From Eustoma russellianum (Eukaryota > Streptophyta > Magnoliopsida > Gentianales > Gentianaceae), in the NCBI GenBank assembly GCA_036186865.1, contig AP025047.1, forward strand, positions 29,979,333 through 30,043,332: a DNA stretch of 64,000 nucleotides, in the 5' to 3' direction. Shown here piece after piece: positions 22,805-34,011 of the stretch (position 1 is the first letter of the stretch; every line of letters starts with the position of its first letter). The position numbers were made by a program, and so were the translations under genes. The notes beneath the pieces were generated by a model. The model ran no database searches. It saw nothing but the letters and a program-made list of their open reading frames with translations, and was not told the DNA's origin.

Positions 22805-25366
22805 TGTTATATCCCAAGTATAAAAAAAATATATAATGAAAATAATATAAATTAAATGCGTTTTGTTGCACATGTAAAATTAAAACAAAACAAAAAAACA
22901 AAAAAAAGGTTGAATTGATAACGGCAGCGGGGGCATTAAACCCCCACCCATCATTTCCGCCCCCCCCTAAATATTGCCTTAATTCTTGCCCAAAACCCCT
23001 CCCCCTTTGACCGCAAACCTCATCCCCTTAATTTATTTATAAAAAAAATGGTACTCGCCTCACAATTTCCTTTTATGGTTGTCGTTTCCTCTCTACCCCA
23101 ACATTCAAACAAAACAAAGAGAAGGAATATATTTCACCCCAGCCGTTTCCCCCAGCAAAACAAACAACACTCCGAATTTCTCCAAGGCCGAACACACATA
23201 GGAAGAAAAAAAAAGATTGATATTGCCATATCCCTTCAATAGCCGAGTGCAACAACTAAGAGAAAAAGGACGAATAAAGTAAGCACGCCCACACCAAATT
23301 CAATCACTTTGCCGTGAATCTTGCGTTTAACAAGTAGGTTACCCTCCCCTCTGTCGGATTGCTTTGGATTCCCTCGAATTCTGCATTGGGATTGTTTGTT
23401 TATCACTGTAAGTTTATTCTTTATATGTTTATCTCGAATTCTTTATGTTTTGGTATGAAATTGCATGAATGACCTTAGATTTAGATCACATAACACAGAA
23501 ATAGGCTGAAACGGGCCGGACACAGGAGTTTGTAACAGCACCGAAAATAGTCTAAGTCTATTAGAAGAATTGTATATTAGAAGTATGAAAACTGAGAGCA
23601 ATAATAAAAACAACATACATAGTAGGTTACATCGAATTATGCCTATGAAGATAGATTTTTAGTTTTCAAAGAGGACAACAACAAAAAAAAGTGAAAGAGT
23701 TATAAATATGTAGTTTACTATATATTTTATATGGACCAGAAATATAAAAGGTTCTGATTGCCAACACCTTCGAATTCCACAGCAACTAGCATGAAAAAAA
23801 GGAATTATTATCCCTTTATGTCGTTATCCTAAAATTTCATGTTAGAGTTTCCAATAAATTTCAACTCTGACCTAAATTTTAGCATCTTTCAAAATAAGAA
23901 TCATAGGCGTGTATATAGGTCTGTATGTATACATATGTATGTATAAATGAATACGCAATAAATTTATTACTTAATAAATAGAAATTATAAAATTCAGTAA
24001 GTAACATAAGACAAAACAAGATAATAAATAAATAACAAAACAATGGGTGGGGCTGAGTGCCGCAAATAAGTGGAAGTAAAATATTAAAATAATATTAATT
24101 GAATTTAATACTAAAATGAAAAAAGGAGATACCAGTATGCCTTCGGAAAAAAAACGATAATAGAAAAAAAAATTAATAATTATATAATAATAATTGGTTA
24201 ATCTAATATAATAATAATAATATCATTTAGAAACCCATTAAATAAATTAAAATAAAAGAAATAAAGAAAATAGTAGGGGAAGATAAAAATACTTAAATAT
24301 AAGATTTCAGTGTGTGAAAGCCTAGGAAAAATAAAATAAAGTGTAGAAACCTAAAATAAAGTAACGGTAGAAGATAAAATACAGTAATGAACCCCGCACA
24401 ACGTAGGGTAACTATGTAATATAGGTAATACGCAACATAGAACGGAGCATGCAACATAGGAGAACCGAAAGTGTGCAAGTGTGACGCATTCATGGCACGA
24501 GCATTGCATTTGGCCTATGAGCCGTGTGGTCCTACGGGACGTGTGGCCTGACGAGGCGTGTGATGGGTGTATGTAATAATGGTTACCTTCACCTAATAGG
24601 ACCCGGGACATGCATAGCATAACATGAAAAAGAAAGAGCATAGCGTGTGATATTAAATGACTGCGTGTGACACGGAGATAGAGGAGCATGCATCATGAAG
24701 TTGCGCATTGCATTTGTTATTGTTGTGATTATCGATGACCTTGTTATTAAGTTGTTTCAGCGCTACGTTTGGGATACGGATCGGATCGGGTATGTGCTAT
24801 TTCCTTATTTATGCTTTATTTGCTTTATTATTTATTTGTTTATGCTTGTTTCCTTTATTTATCTGCTCCATGCTTTACGTACTTTATGTGTTTACCCGAC
24901 TCAGTATGTGACAATCCCTTTTCGGGAGAGACAGGTAACCTACAAGTGACTCCCATCACTCACCCCCCACCACCCTCCACAGGTGAGCAGGATTAAGAGT
25001 ATATATGTATGTATCGAGGATGAGACAGATTACGTGAGCTGGGAAGAGTGAGCTGGGCTCGAGAAAGGATCTTGTTGACCGGGAGCTTGTTCTGGGGATA
25101 GTTAGATAGACCTTCACATAGGTTTATTGTATGATTTTAGTATTTCATACTTGACTTAGTGGGTTTCGTCAACCCTTGTAGTTGATTTTATTCTGATGGA
25201 TTTAATCTAATAAAGTCGCTTATTTCTTTAATTATCGTTTCCGTGAAAAAATTTCCACGTCAGTTTCTGACTTGTAGAGAAGTTTGAAAGACGCTTTGTA
25301 GTCCTTGTAGTAGGCTACGGCGAGTGCACTGTTCTCGATGCTAGGGCTCGGGAGCTGGGCGCTACA
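22805..25366 (+). repeat. 5' LTR of the pol-less element
   Basis: 2562 bp, matching 28397-28584 plus 37192-39576 (2573 bp). The terminal ~150 bp (TTTCCGTGAAAAAATTTCCACG.., then CTACGGCGAGTGCACTGTTC) are shared with the other Tekay-type LTRs, while the first half differs. Confidence 0.92.
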
Positions 25367-25368
25367 GG

Positions 25369-25380
25369 TGGTATCAGAGC
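25369..25380 (+). promoter_or_regulatory. Primer binding site for initiator tRNA-Met
   Basis: TGGTATCAGAGC, two bases after the LTR. Confidence 0.95.
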
Positions 25381-25679
25381 CCAGGCTCCAGATCCGCCTC
25401 AGAAACGCATGACTAATTAGATCACTTAGACTTAAGCTACGAACTTTTCTTAAAATGACGATCTTACCCTTAAGCAACACAATAGGGTTAAGTAATGATC
25501 TTAGACTTAAGTTATGATCGGGTTAAGCTGAGCGTCCTTTCGTTTTCTTTAGTTTTTTTTTACCGTTTTACCCCTGAACCTCTACATGCAACCCTAAACT
25601 AATAGAAATTCCTAAAATACCCCTAATTTAGCATGTAGTTAAATAAATATATTTTTGAACGTTATGAAATTCTAGAAAA

Positions 25680-25990
25680 ATGCCGACAAGACATGAACAA
25701 GCATGTAATAAAGGAAATGATGGTGAGAACCACCGAAATCAGGGGATCATCCCCCAAGTATTTGAAAATGACATAGTCACCATGACCAACACTTTAGCAC
25801 AGTTACACTAGCTGTTGAACTAGCAGGCACCGCCTCCACCACCGTACTCAGACTGGAGACTCTTCGATAAGGATGCGGAGGAATGGTGGCGCAGCACAAC
25901 TGACATCACTGATCACTTGGATCTAAGTTCGGAATGAGTCCAAGAGGTACTACATGCCGAGAGTACGATCTTCAAAGAATGACTCTAGAA
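25680..25990 (+). pseudogene. Gag N-terminal remnant
   Basis: Opens MPTRHEQACNKGNDGENHRNQ, then GIIPQVFENDIVTMTNTLAQLH, parallel to GTIPQVLADTLATLTTLV in the Tekay gag at 14098. A gap follows, then DKDAEEWWRS..ITDHLDLS and RYYMP, the retrotransposon-gag core. Stops, an internal deletion and frameshifts make it non-functional. Confidence 0.7.
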
Positions 25991-27517
25991 CCACGACATA
26001 AATGTAGATTTGGGCCATGATATTAGAAATTAAGTTACTATTTTGCCCCTAAGTCACAATCTCAGACATAAGTGATGATTTTAACATAAGCGATGATCTT
26101 GAATATAAGTTACAACCTTAAACATAAGTAACGATTTCGATTAAGAGTTGACCTTGAACACAAGTACCGAAGGTAGTCATAAGCGTTGATTATATACTAA
26201 GCATGATTTAAAAAACGAATGATGATACTAAGAACAATCCTAGAAGTAAGTCATGACCTTAGACTTAAGGAGACAATTCCCATACGATTCTACATTATCT
26301 AAGTTGACCATAACTCTTCAAGCCGTGATCTTTGTAACCCTAGTTGAATACTATATAAATTAATTTGAATGAATTAAAAAGTTAACCAGAACACCCTACT
26401 GCAAAACGGTATAACATATTAATAGGTCAGGCAGCAATTTAGGCTGCCTCACTGCAACAACAGCATGAGGACCGGTACCATTATGGTAAATGAAGCAGGT
26501 TCATGCCTCTACTTTTGACAGTAGTGTCGGGACACAACTAGGTCTAAGTTGGAATCTTAGCTACTAAGAAATGATTTATAATAGAATGATAGAAACTAAG
26601 TGACAATTTGAAAGCAATATGATCGGTAGAATTTAGCGAAGGATATTATACAAACAAATTTATAGTTTATGGTTAAGATGATGAATTTTAGAGTTCTCAA
26701 AACAGGTTGTGTAATATTAGCTGATAGCCTTAAACTGGAAATGACCATAACTAGCATACAAAATGTTGATATTTAGCAACAACAAGTTAGGGAGGGGAAC
26801 TTAGTACAAGTAATTTTGATGTGCATTTATAGTGCCGATACATGACCTAAGTTTAGAACTAGCATGTCGATATAAAAGAGGAGGTAGACTGGTTTTGGTG
26901 TAAGTAAATAGACTTGATAAAAGATATTATACGCACGAGGTTTAGAGGGTGGTTAAGATGTAGATCCCAGAATTATTAAAATAAGCCGGTGATACTAGTG
27001 TTATAATAAAATTGAGTAGGACACGTAAGCGTTGTTGAATCTAGCAGGCGTGAATTTTGGGTAAGCATGAACAGGGGTGGTTGATATTCATGTGGGATTT
27101 AATGGAGTTAAATTTAGCAGTAGAAATAACTGATTAAAGAAGTACAGTGGGTCGGTGTGGTGAGCAGAAGCGTGATGGATTAGTATGCCTAAGATGGCTA
27201 AGTTAGTAATCAATTAAGTTGAAGCTTAGAATATAGAACAAGCGGAGCTAAGCTATGATTGCCTCAATAATTTGTGTTATCGCTGCTAAGCATAACAATC
27301 TATAGAGACAGATAAGCTTGAACACACATGATGGCATAGGGAAAGTTCTAACTTATAACTACGGAAGAAATAAATTAGGGATTGAACCTTATAAGGACTA
27401 GATCATCCTATAAGGTGCTAGTGATGACAAATTGAATCATACTAGAATAAAACGTGTTCTGAAGGTGTATACTGTTTAAGTGTTTAGTTCTAGGATGTTA
27501 AGTCAAAATCGTAGTAT
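25991..27517 (+). other. Non-coding interior of the pol-less element
   Basis: No protein is recognisable. 26040-26290 is a degenerate array of a ~20-bp motif (variants of CTTAGACATAAGTNATGAT) that also occurs right after the primer site here (25430-25525) and in the leader of the Tekay element (13870-13975). Confidence 0.55.
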
Positions 27518-27670
27518 ATCATCATCATCATCATCATCCATACCCAGTATATCCCAACGACAGCAAAAGCTATCGTCGGGGTCTGGGGAGGGTAAGTGGT
27601 AGGCAGACAATACCTCTATCCCAAGGGATAGAGAGTCTGCTTCCAGTGAGACCCCCGGCTCTACCTGCAT
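27518..27670 (-). mobile_element. Au/TS-type SINE, minus strand
   Basis: On the minus strand it reads GTAGAGCCGGGGGTCTCACTGG, GAAGCAGACTCTCTATCCCTTGGG, TAGAGGTATTGTCTGCCTACC, ACTTACCCTCCCCAGACCCC, GATATACTGGGTATGG, then ATG repeats. This order is characteristic of the Au/TS-type SINEs of plants. The 3' tail is an (ATG)n run rather than the TTG run known from TS. Confidence 0.75.
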
Positions 27671-27794
27671 AAATGACATGATAATAGGGATATGTTGTGC
27701 TAGTGTGTTAGTGACTAAATTCAAGAAACACCAATAAAGGCCTTTCGATATTTAAAATACACATCACGTATATATGTACATGTAATGTAAAAAC

Positions 27795-28030
27795 AACGGT
27801 AAAACTTACGCTACTAGGTGGGAAGTTAATCTAAAGCGTAGATAGTGTCTACGCCTATCTATGTCCCTACATATACTCTAAAGTATCCCCATATATGCCT
27901 TATACCTCGTTAACCTTAATCTTATGTCTCCACGAACTCCTATCCTGGACCATGTCCTCAGAGAGGTGCAAATCTAGTAAGTCGTGTCTTATCTGCTCAT
28001 CCCAAGTCAGTTTGGGTCTGCCTTTAGAGT
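27795..28030 (-). pseudogene. LINE reverse-transcriptase C-terminal remnant
   Basis: On the minus strand the frame gives GRPKLTWDEQIRHDLLDLHLSEDMVQDRSSWRHKIKV with one or two corrections. This matches the conserved end of plant LINE polyproteins (RPK-TW-E-IR-DL.., then DR--WR-KI). No upstream RT domain is present. Confidence 0.62.
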
Positions 28031-28396
28031 ATATGTAAGCACTAATTATAAAAGGTTGCTGATGACAGCGGATATAAGCACGATATAGACCGAAGATTGG
28101 GTTATGAAGCCTGGTATGGTTACGATACCCTTGAGGTGGAATCGCGAACTATAGATAGATTAAGTTATGAATTGACAAACAGAAATCAATGGATTAGAAA
28201 TTACCTTGTTGGTATAAAAAAATGATTTCGAGGACTTAGTCCTATAACGAGGAAGTGAAATGGGTAACATATTGGGATACACAAGGGATACCTAGCTCGG
28301 TCATTATCTAGGTAAATTGATTATGTAGAGTCATATTAAGTTGTGATTATGTAAAACGCAAGTTTCGAGGACGAAACTTATTGTAAGGGGGATGTC

Positions 28397-28584
28397 TGTT
28401 ATATCCCAAGTATAAAAAAATATATACTGAAAATAATATAAATTAAATGTGTTTTTTGCACATGTAAAATTAAAACAAAACAAAAAAACAAAAAAAAAGG
28501 TTGAATTGATAACGGCAGTGGGGGCATTAAACCCCCACCCATCATTCCCCCCCCCCAAATACTGCCTTAATTCTTGCCCAAAAC
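28397..28584 (+). repeat. 3' LTR of the pol-less element, first part
   Basis: Preceded by the GTAAGGGGGATGTC tract and starting TGTTATATCCC. It ends at the copia insertion point within CCCAAAAC. The rest resumes at 37192. Confidence 0.9.
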
Positions 28585-30021
28585 TGTTAGGAAATCATAC
28601 GAGATCACTGCAAAAACGCGCAGCGGAAAACAAAACCTGATCTATAATTTCCTACCAAGGATCCATGTTGTTCGTTTAATTCGACAAAAGAAATCAAAAA
28701 TTACCTCCATAGATTCGAAATCTGCAGATGGAAGAGGTGCGAAAATACGATCACCCTCTGTCGGTATCCACACGAACGCTTCCGCCCGGAGTGCTAGCTC
28801 TTCAAACGGCGCGGGCTGAAGAACTCGGTTTTCACAAAAAAACGATTCTTGCCCTTTCGTTTTCTACTGGTTGTGTGGTGTACGAGATACACCATGCTCA
28901 GTACATATATATAGATATCAAAATCTGATTCCTGATCGGATTGGTTAATACCTATCATAATCCGCATCAAATACGGATTCTGTTAGGATTAGATAACACC
29001 AATCAAAATCCATATCAGATATGGATTCTCTGTTATTATCCGATGATATAAATATATAAAAAAACGAAATTAATAATAATAATAATAATTAATATCCAAT
29101 ATTAATATTATTAATATTAAAACGATAATAATAATAATAATAATTAATATCCAATATTAATATTATTAATATTATTAATCTCAGCCATACGCATTCTTGT
29201 GTGTGACCCGATAGGCCCATATTAATTGGCAGTTGATTAAATCTCTATTAAACCAACAAGTCGTAATTGGCCTCTAGCAAGGCATTACAACTACCCAATT
29301 AATACGAGTAAAGTCCAACTAGCCTAATAATAGTACATGCATTAATCCCTTTGTCACACGATATCTAGTTTGAACATAAGTCATGGTCAGCGTCATACTT
29401 ATATAGTTCAAACATATGATTACTCGATCTCTAAGTAGACTGATAAAACAAATGATATTGATCACACTATCAATTCATTTGAGCACGGCCATGCATGTCA
29501 CAGTCTCACTAATCGAGGGGCCCAAAGATATCTCTCTCAAAAGAGAGGGACAAATTCTATCTTGATTGTTCAATATCCTCTACATAATTTCTATCACATT
29601 CAATCATGACCTTTATTATTATCCAGTTACGGATAACGTTTGATCATGTCAAAATATAATAGTCCTTATGTTGGAAACTATGACAATCTCAAGTCAAAGG
29701 ATTAAAACATGACTATTATGAGATTTACTTATGACGCTAATCCATGTAGCAATCTCATGATGGGTCTATCCAATACACTGTTCTCTAACAAGTATCTATG
29801 AGATTGATTTGTATCACCATACACATAATCATCTCATGATTATCAAATCAATACTCATACTGATTATAAATTATTTTATCTCCATAACAATAATGAATCA
29901 GGGACATATATCAAAATTGTGTAACATACCAACCAACAATAATGATAATAAAACCTCTTTTATTAATAATAAATGCATAACATAAATATCCAAATCATGG
30001 CCTAGGGCACATACACTAACA
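28585..30021 (-). repeat. 3' LTR of the copia element
   Basis: 1437 bp. It matches the copy at 35765-37186 with few substitutions and small indels in the ATT/TAA repeats near 29070-29180. Confidence 0.95.
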
Positions 30022-30041
30022 ATCTCCCACTTGCACTAGGC

Positions 30042-31802
30042 CTACAAATATCTGAGACCCATAGATCTAGTGTGCTGATCATGCTTGACCCGTGAGAGAG
30101 GCTTAGTCAATGGATCCGCTATGTTATCGTTTGTGTCAACTTTGCATATCTTGACATCTCCTCTATCGATGATGTCTCGAATGAGATGGTAGCGTCTGAG
30201 TATATGTTTAGATCTCTGATGAGACCTAGGCTCTTTTGCTTGTGCTATGGCACCATTGTTGTCACAATAAATGTCCACAGGATTTGCAATGCTAGGTACT
30301 ACTCCTAGCTCAGTGATGAACTTCTTCAACCAAACTGCTTCTTTAGCTGCATCTGATGCTGCTATATACTCAGCCTCTGTTGTAGAATCAGCCACAGTGC
30401 TTTGTTTTGAACTCTTCCAACTAACAGCTCCACCATTCAATGTGAATACAAAACCAGACTGCGATCTGAAATCATCTATGTCAGTTTGGAAACTAGCATC
30501 TGTGTAACCATTTACAACTAACTCGTCATCCAAACCTCCATAAACCAAGAATACATCTTTAGTCCTTCTGAGGTACTTAAGAATATTCTTGACAGCTGTC
30601 CAGTGACCTTCACCAGGGTCAGCTTGATATCTACTTGTTGTGCTCAATGGATATGAGACATCTGGTCTAGTACATAACATGGCATACATGATCGATCCTA
30701 TAGCAGAAGCATAAGGAATTTTATTCATTCGATCTCGCTCATCAGATGTCTGAGGAAATTGATTCTTGCTAAGATGAATGCCATGAGACATAGGCAGGAA
30801 TCCTTTCTTGGACTCTTGCATGTTGAACCTCTTCAACATTTTATCTATGTATGTACTCTGACTCAAGCCTATTATCCTTTTAGATCTATCTCTATAGATC
30901 TTGATACCAAGGATATAGGTAGCCTCACCCAAGTCCTTCATTGAAAATGAATTCCCTAACCAAGCCTTAACCTTTTGCAAGGTAGGGATATCATTCCCAA
31001 TAAGTAATATGTCATCCACATATAAGACCAGAAACACTACTGCACTCCCACTAACCATCTTGTAAACACAAGGTTCATCTTCATTCTTGATGAAACCAAA
31101 GTTCTTAACTGTTTCATCAAAACGAAGATTCCAGCTTCGAGATGCTTGCTTCAATCCATAAATGGACCTTTGAAGCTTGCAAACCTTCTTTGAATTCTCA
31201 GGATTTACAAAACCCTCAGGTTGTGTCATGTACACATCCTCGAGTAAATTTCCATTAAGGAAAGCAGTTTTGACATCTATTTGCCATATCTCATAATCAT
31301 AGTATGCTGCAATGGCAAGGAGAATTCGAATAGACTTAAGCATAGCTACTGGTGAAAAGGTTTCATCATAGTCTATACCCTGAGTTTGCTTGAAACCTTT
31401 AGCCACAAGCCTTGCTTTGTAGGTTTGCACATTTCCATCCATGTCATTTTTCTTCTTGAAAACCCATTTGCAACCAATAGTCTTAATACCCTCTGGAGGA
31501 TCAATTAAAGACCAAACTTGGTTATCAAACATGGATTGCATCTCAGAATTCATGGCTCCAAGCCATTTATCTGAATCTGGACCTGACACAGCTTCCTGAT
31601 AGGTAGTAGGCTCATCTTGATCTATGAGCATAACTTCACTATCATCAGTCACAAGAAATCCGTATCTCTCTGGCTGACGATGTATCCTATCAGATTTGCG
31701 TTGGACTTGTGTTACATTTTCAGGCTCCACAACTGTTTGTGGTTCTGAAATCGTCTCTAAAGACGGTTTCAACGATATCTTGTGGAACTTGAGTTTCCTC
31801 AA
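30042..31802 (-). pseudogene. Copia pol, RT and RNase H part
   Basis: A 586-codon frame. RT: GCKWVFKKK, YKARLVAKGFKQTQGIDYDETFSPV, IWQIDVKTAFLNGNL, YGLKQASRSWN, and the catalytic YVDDILL around residue 260. RNase H follows: GYTDASFQTD, SKQSTVADSTTEAEYIA, IYCDNNGAIA, RSKHI, then the DPLTKPL tail. All expected motifs are intact. It is in a different frame from the upstream gag-integrase frame, with an 83-bp overlap (31720-31802), and lacks its own plausible initiation context. I read it as the second half of one polyprotein separated by a frameshift. It copies element RNA into DNA and degrades the template. Confidence 0.9.
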
Positions 31803-34011
31803 GTTGTACTATACTCCCACTTGTTCTCTTGGAGAGAAACTCCTTTTCTAAAAAGACTCCATTTCGAGCAACAAACACTTTGTTCTCTGAGGGAATATAA
31901 AAATAGTACCCTTTAGTTTCTTTAGGATACCCCACAAAAATACATTTGATAGATTTTGGAGCTAGCTTATCTGACATTAATCTTTTCACATAAGCTTCAC
32001 AACCCCAAATCTTAAGAAAAGACAAACTGGGTCTCTTACCAGTCCACATCTCATATGGTGTCTTTTTAACCGCTTTAGATGGTACACGGTTCAAAATGAA
32101 TGCAGCTGTCTCCAAGGCATAACCCCAAAAGGATAAAGGAAGATCTACTTGACCCATCATAGATCGAACCATATCCAATAAAGTCCGATTTCTCCTTTCA
32201 GAAACACCATTCCATTGTGGAGTTCCTGGAGGAGTCAACTGTGAAACGATTCCACAATTTCTTAGATGTTGGTCAAATTCTTGGCTCAAATATTCACCAC
32301 CTTGATCTGATCGAAGGGTTTTAATTGTCTTACCAAGTTGATTTTGTACTTCATTTTGAAAAGTTCTAAACATTTCAAAAGACTCATGCTTATGTTTCAT
32401 TAGGTAGACATAGCCATACCTACTGAAATCATCAGTAAAAGTAATGAAATACTGAAATCCTCCCCTGGCACTAATGCTGATTGGGCCGCATACATCTGTA
32501 TGTACCAAGCCCAATAAGTCATTAGCCCTTTCACTATGCCCAGTAAAAGGACTCTTTGTCATCTTTCCAAGCAAACAAGACTCGCAATTTTCAAATGATT
32601 CAAAATCAAATGAATCTAATAATCCATCTTGATGGAGTTTAGATACGCGCTTCTCATTTATATGGCTAAGGCGACAATGCCATAAATATGCAGGGTTTAA
32701 TTCATTTGGCTTAGTTCTCTTTGAAGATATGTTATAAATATTACCGTCATTGGAATCATCAAGGTTAAGGACATAAATGCCATTATAACTACTTGCAATA
32801 CAATAAAGCAAGTCATTTTTATCAAAAATAGAACACTTCTTATTTTTAATTAAAAATGAATAACCTTCATCATCCAAAACAGACACTGAAATAAGATTCC
32901 TATTCATAGTAGGAACATAAAAGCAATTGTTTAAAACTAACAAAAGCCCATTGGGCAAGACAAGCTCATAGGTCCCTACAGCTATAGCAGCAACTCTTGC
33001 TCTATTGCCAACACGTAGGTCCACCTCGCCCTTCTTCAGCATCCTACTCCTTTTGAGCCCCTGCATATTTGTACAAATATGGGATCCACATCCAGTATCT
33101 AATACCCAGGAAGAAGAAGTAGATAAATTAATTTCTATAACATAAATATCTGAAGATGTAGTCGTACTACCCTTCAGCTTCTTCAACTCCTCCAAATAAA
33201 CATCACAATTTCTTTTCCAATGCCCAGGCTTGTTGCAATGGAAACAAGTTCCTTCCTTAGTAACCTTTGCCTTGGGACCAGGTTTCGGTTTAGCTTGACC
33301 CTTTGCCCCTTTTGCACCTTTTGCACTTTTAGCCTTACCCTTGCCTTTAGCTTTCCTTTTCATTAGCTTGGTATTGACACTCAATACATGGGTAGGCTTC
33401 TTGATATTCCCCTCAGCAGTTTTGAGCATACCATGTAGCTCAGGAATGGACTTTTCCATATTATTCATATTGTAGTTCATGACGAACTGAGAAAAACTGC
33501 TAGGCAAAGAGTGTAGGATCAAATCCGTGGCGAGTTCCAAACTCAGGGGATATCCAAGTCTTGCAAGGTGATCTATATAGCCTTTCATCTTCAGAACATG
33601 AGCGCTAACAGATTCACCTTCAGACATCTTACAGTCAAAAAGTGCAACAGCGGTGTCGAACCTATCCTGCCTAGCCTGTTGTTGGAAAGCTTGTTTGAGA
33701 TGCACACTCATCTCATAAGCTTCTAAGTGTTCCAGGTCTTTCTGAAGTCCTGGACACATAGTTGCCAACATTAGACATCCTATGTCATTGGAATCTTCAA
33801 CATGCTTCTTATACTTGTTCTTAACAGCAACAGAAGCATCAGCAGGAGGGGGTTCAGGGACAGGGTCATCGAGCACGTAGGACTTCTTTTCTTGCTTGAG
33901 AACAATTCTCAAGTTTCGAAACCAGTCAACAAAATTAGTCCCACATTCTTTTAGTTTTTCCTTCTCAAGGATAGATCGCAGCGATAAGGTGGAATTGTTA
34001 TTAGCAGCCAT
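31720..34011 (-). CDS. Copia gag-protease-integrase polyprotein, ended by a frameshift
   Basis: 763 residues from an ATG at 34011. Gag comprises roughly the first 250 residues (SLRSILEKEKL, TNFVDWFRNLRIVLKQEKK), followed by a Lys/Gly/Ala-rich basic stretch and a zinc knuckle CFHCNKPGHWKRNC near residue 258. Protease has WVLDTGCGSH near 305. Integrase has the HHCC finger (H..H..CESC, near 445-480) and a DDE core (VHTDVCG, LRSDQGGEY, then the SERRNRTLLD helix), followed by a GKRPSLSFLKIWGCEAYVK domain. The frame closes ~20 residues after it should enter the RT linker. In the intact family this is one polyprotein. I do not assign a copia lineage with confidence. Confidence 0.9.
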   Translation of the reverse strand: MAANNNSTLSLRSILEKEKLKECGTNFVDWFRNLRIVLKQEKKSYVLDDPVPEPPPADASVAVKNKYKKHVEDSNDIGCLMLATMCPGLQKDLEHLEAYEMSVHLKQAFQQQARQDRFDTAVALFDCKMSEGESVSAHVLKMKGYIDHLARLGYPLSLELATDLILHSLPSSFSQFVMNYNMNNMEKSIPELHGMLKTAEGNIKKPTHVLSVNTKLMKRKAKGKGKAKSAKGAKGAKGQAKPKPGPKAKVTKEGTCFHCNKPGHWKRNCDVYLEELKKLKGSTTTSSDIYVIEINLSTSSSWVLDTGCGSHICTNMQGLKRSRMLKKGEVDLRVGNRARVAAIAVGTYELVLPNGLLLVLNNCFYVPTMNRNLISVSVLDDEGYSFLIKNKKCSIFDKNDLLYCIASSYNGIYVLNLDDSNDGNIYNISSKRTKPNELNPAYLWHCRLSHINEKRVSKLHQDGLLDSFDFESFENCESCLLGKMTKSPFTGHSERANDLLGLVHTDVCGPISISARGGFQYFITFTDDFSRYGYVYLMKHKHESFEMFRTFQNEVQNQLGKTIKTLRSDQGGEYLSQEFDQHLRNCGIVSQLTPPGTPQWNGVSERRNRTLLDMVRSMMGQVDLPLSFWGYALETAAFILNRVPSKAVKKTPYEMWTGKRPSLSFLKIWGCEAYVKRLMSDKLAPKSIKCIFVGYPKETKGYYFYIPSENKVFVARNGVFLEKEFLSKRTSGSIVQLEETQVPQDIVETVFRDDFRTTNSCGA

